A stretch of 13,056 bases of DNA from an uncultured Holophagaceae bacterium. GTDB lineage: Bacteria > Acidobacteriota > Holophagae > Holophagales > Holophagaceae. Where the stretch lies: the NCBI GenBank assembly GCA_903890595.1, contig CAITBU010000007.1, positions 1 to 13,056 of the forward strand, in the 5' to 3' direction. Below the pieces are notes generated by a model, which worked only from the letters and a program-made list of their open reading frames with translations, had not been told where the DNA came from and ran no database searches. Positions 12,681 through 13,056 of the stretch are shown here, piece after piece; position 1 is the stretch's first letter, and each line of letters starts with the position of its first letter. The position numbers and the translations under genes were made by a program.

Positions 12681-13056
12681 TTAGAAAGGCCGAATGCCCA
12701 GCGTCCCCAGGAGGTCCCCCAGGAGGTACAGCGACCCCGTCACCAGACGGGGGCCTTTCCCGGGCAGCCGCAGGAGGGCGGCGGCTTCCCGCAGGTCCAG
12801 ACCCTGGGCGGGAAGGCCCCAGGCCTCCCCCAGCCGCTCGGCCGTGGCATAGCGCTCGGCGTCGCCCCGCACGAAGGTGACGGACAGGGGCTCCATCCGC
12901 TTCAGCTCACTGGCCACGCCCGCCAGGTCCTTGTCGCCCATGGCCCCAAAGAAGAGGTGCGGCCGAATCCCGCAGGCCTGGGCGTGATCGGCCAGTGCCC
13001 GAGCGCCCTCGGGGTTGTGGGCGCCGTCCATCCAGACGGTGTCGAGGCCGGGCACC
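12681..13056 (-). CDS. folC: FolC dihydrofolate/folylpolyglutamate synthase, C-terminal part only
   Basis: This frame is open to the right edge and encodes the last 124-125 residues of a Mur-ligase-type enzyme. FolC adds glutamate to dihydropteroate and to folates in the cytosol, using ATP. Family marks are MDGAHNPEGARAL (9-21 of the fragment), LFFGAMGDKDLAGV (34-47) and TGSLYLLGDLL (106-116), the classical end of FolC. The GTG at 13053-13055 is an internal valine-type codon and not a start, because the conserved VWMDGAHNP motif follows within a few residues and the ATP-binding domain must lie outside the window. It would be the first visible gene of the minus-strand run that continues with the OmpA-like, Ig-like and prohibitin genes. 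Confidence 0.92.
   Translation of the reverse strand, partial: VPGLDTVWMDGAHNPEGARALADHAQACGIRPHLFFGAMGDKDLAGVASELKRMEPLSVTFVRGDAERYATAERLGEAWGLPAQGLDLREAAALLRLPGKGPRLVTGSLYLLGDLLGTLGIRPF

Noticed and set aside
12681..13055. A complete small gene starting at the GTG near the right edge
   Set aside because: The conserved FolC motif begins within a few residues of it and the catalytic N-terminal domain would be missing. The frame stays open to the window edge, so this is the tail of a longer gene.
1..13056. A new defence, mobile or biosynthetic system spanning the window
   Set aside because: The genes are mostly housekeeping or envelope families. There is no integrase, transposase, nuclease, toxin-antitoxin pair or biosynthetic core, and composition looks uniform throughout.

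Overview
This is a GC-rich chromosomal segment with dense gene packing and strong G/C bias at third codon positions. A single-chain, cobalamin-dependent acyl-CoA mutase of the IcmF type sits among several secreted or membrane-anchored housekeeping proteins. That mix and the general protein style suggest a Holophagaceae-type acidobacterium (Geothrix/Holophaga-like). This assignment is an inference from gene content, not from a marker gene. No phage, plasmid, insertion sequence, CRISPR, rRNA or tRNA signal was found.

Layout from left to right. (1) The 3' part of a RidA-family gene on the plus strand faces a PstS-like periplasmic binding protein gene on the minus strand. The gap between them holds an exact-size 30-nt repeat of the ridA 3' end, separated by a 129-nt hairpin-rich insert. 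(2) An unrecognised helical protein gene (minus) is divergent from a stand-alone Hpt phosphotransfer gene (plus). The Hpt gene runs head-on, with 5 nt between stops, into a lytic transglycosylase gene (minus). (3) The 1141-residue icmF gene (minus) has a long dyad just after its stop, and a 503-residue membrane-anchored TPR protein gene (minus) lies upstream of it. (4) A secreted HtrA/DegP-like protease gene (plus) is divergent from the TPR gene. (5) A minus-strand run to the right edge is, in transcription order, the folC 3' part, a secreted protein with an OmpA-like end, a secreted protein with three Ig-like repeats, and a prohibitin/SPFH membrane protein. The gaps in this run are 27, 59 and 22 nt, so it may be one operon.

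Functionally, the window combines isobutyryl-CoA/butyryl-CoA rearrangement (icmF), reactive enamine/imine clean-up (ridA), folate metabolism (folC), and envelope maintenance or quality control (lytic transglycosylase, HtrA, prohibitin, Ig-like and OmpA-like secreted proteins). One orphan signalling module (Hpt) is also present. I see no convincing new multi-gene system. The most unusual signal is the duplicated ridA 3' end flanking a structured 129-nt insert. Next are internal duplications in three proteins: the HtrA N-terminus, the transglycosylase ends and the triple Ig-like protein.
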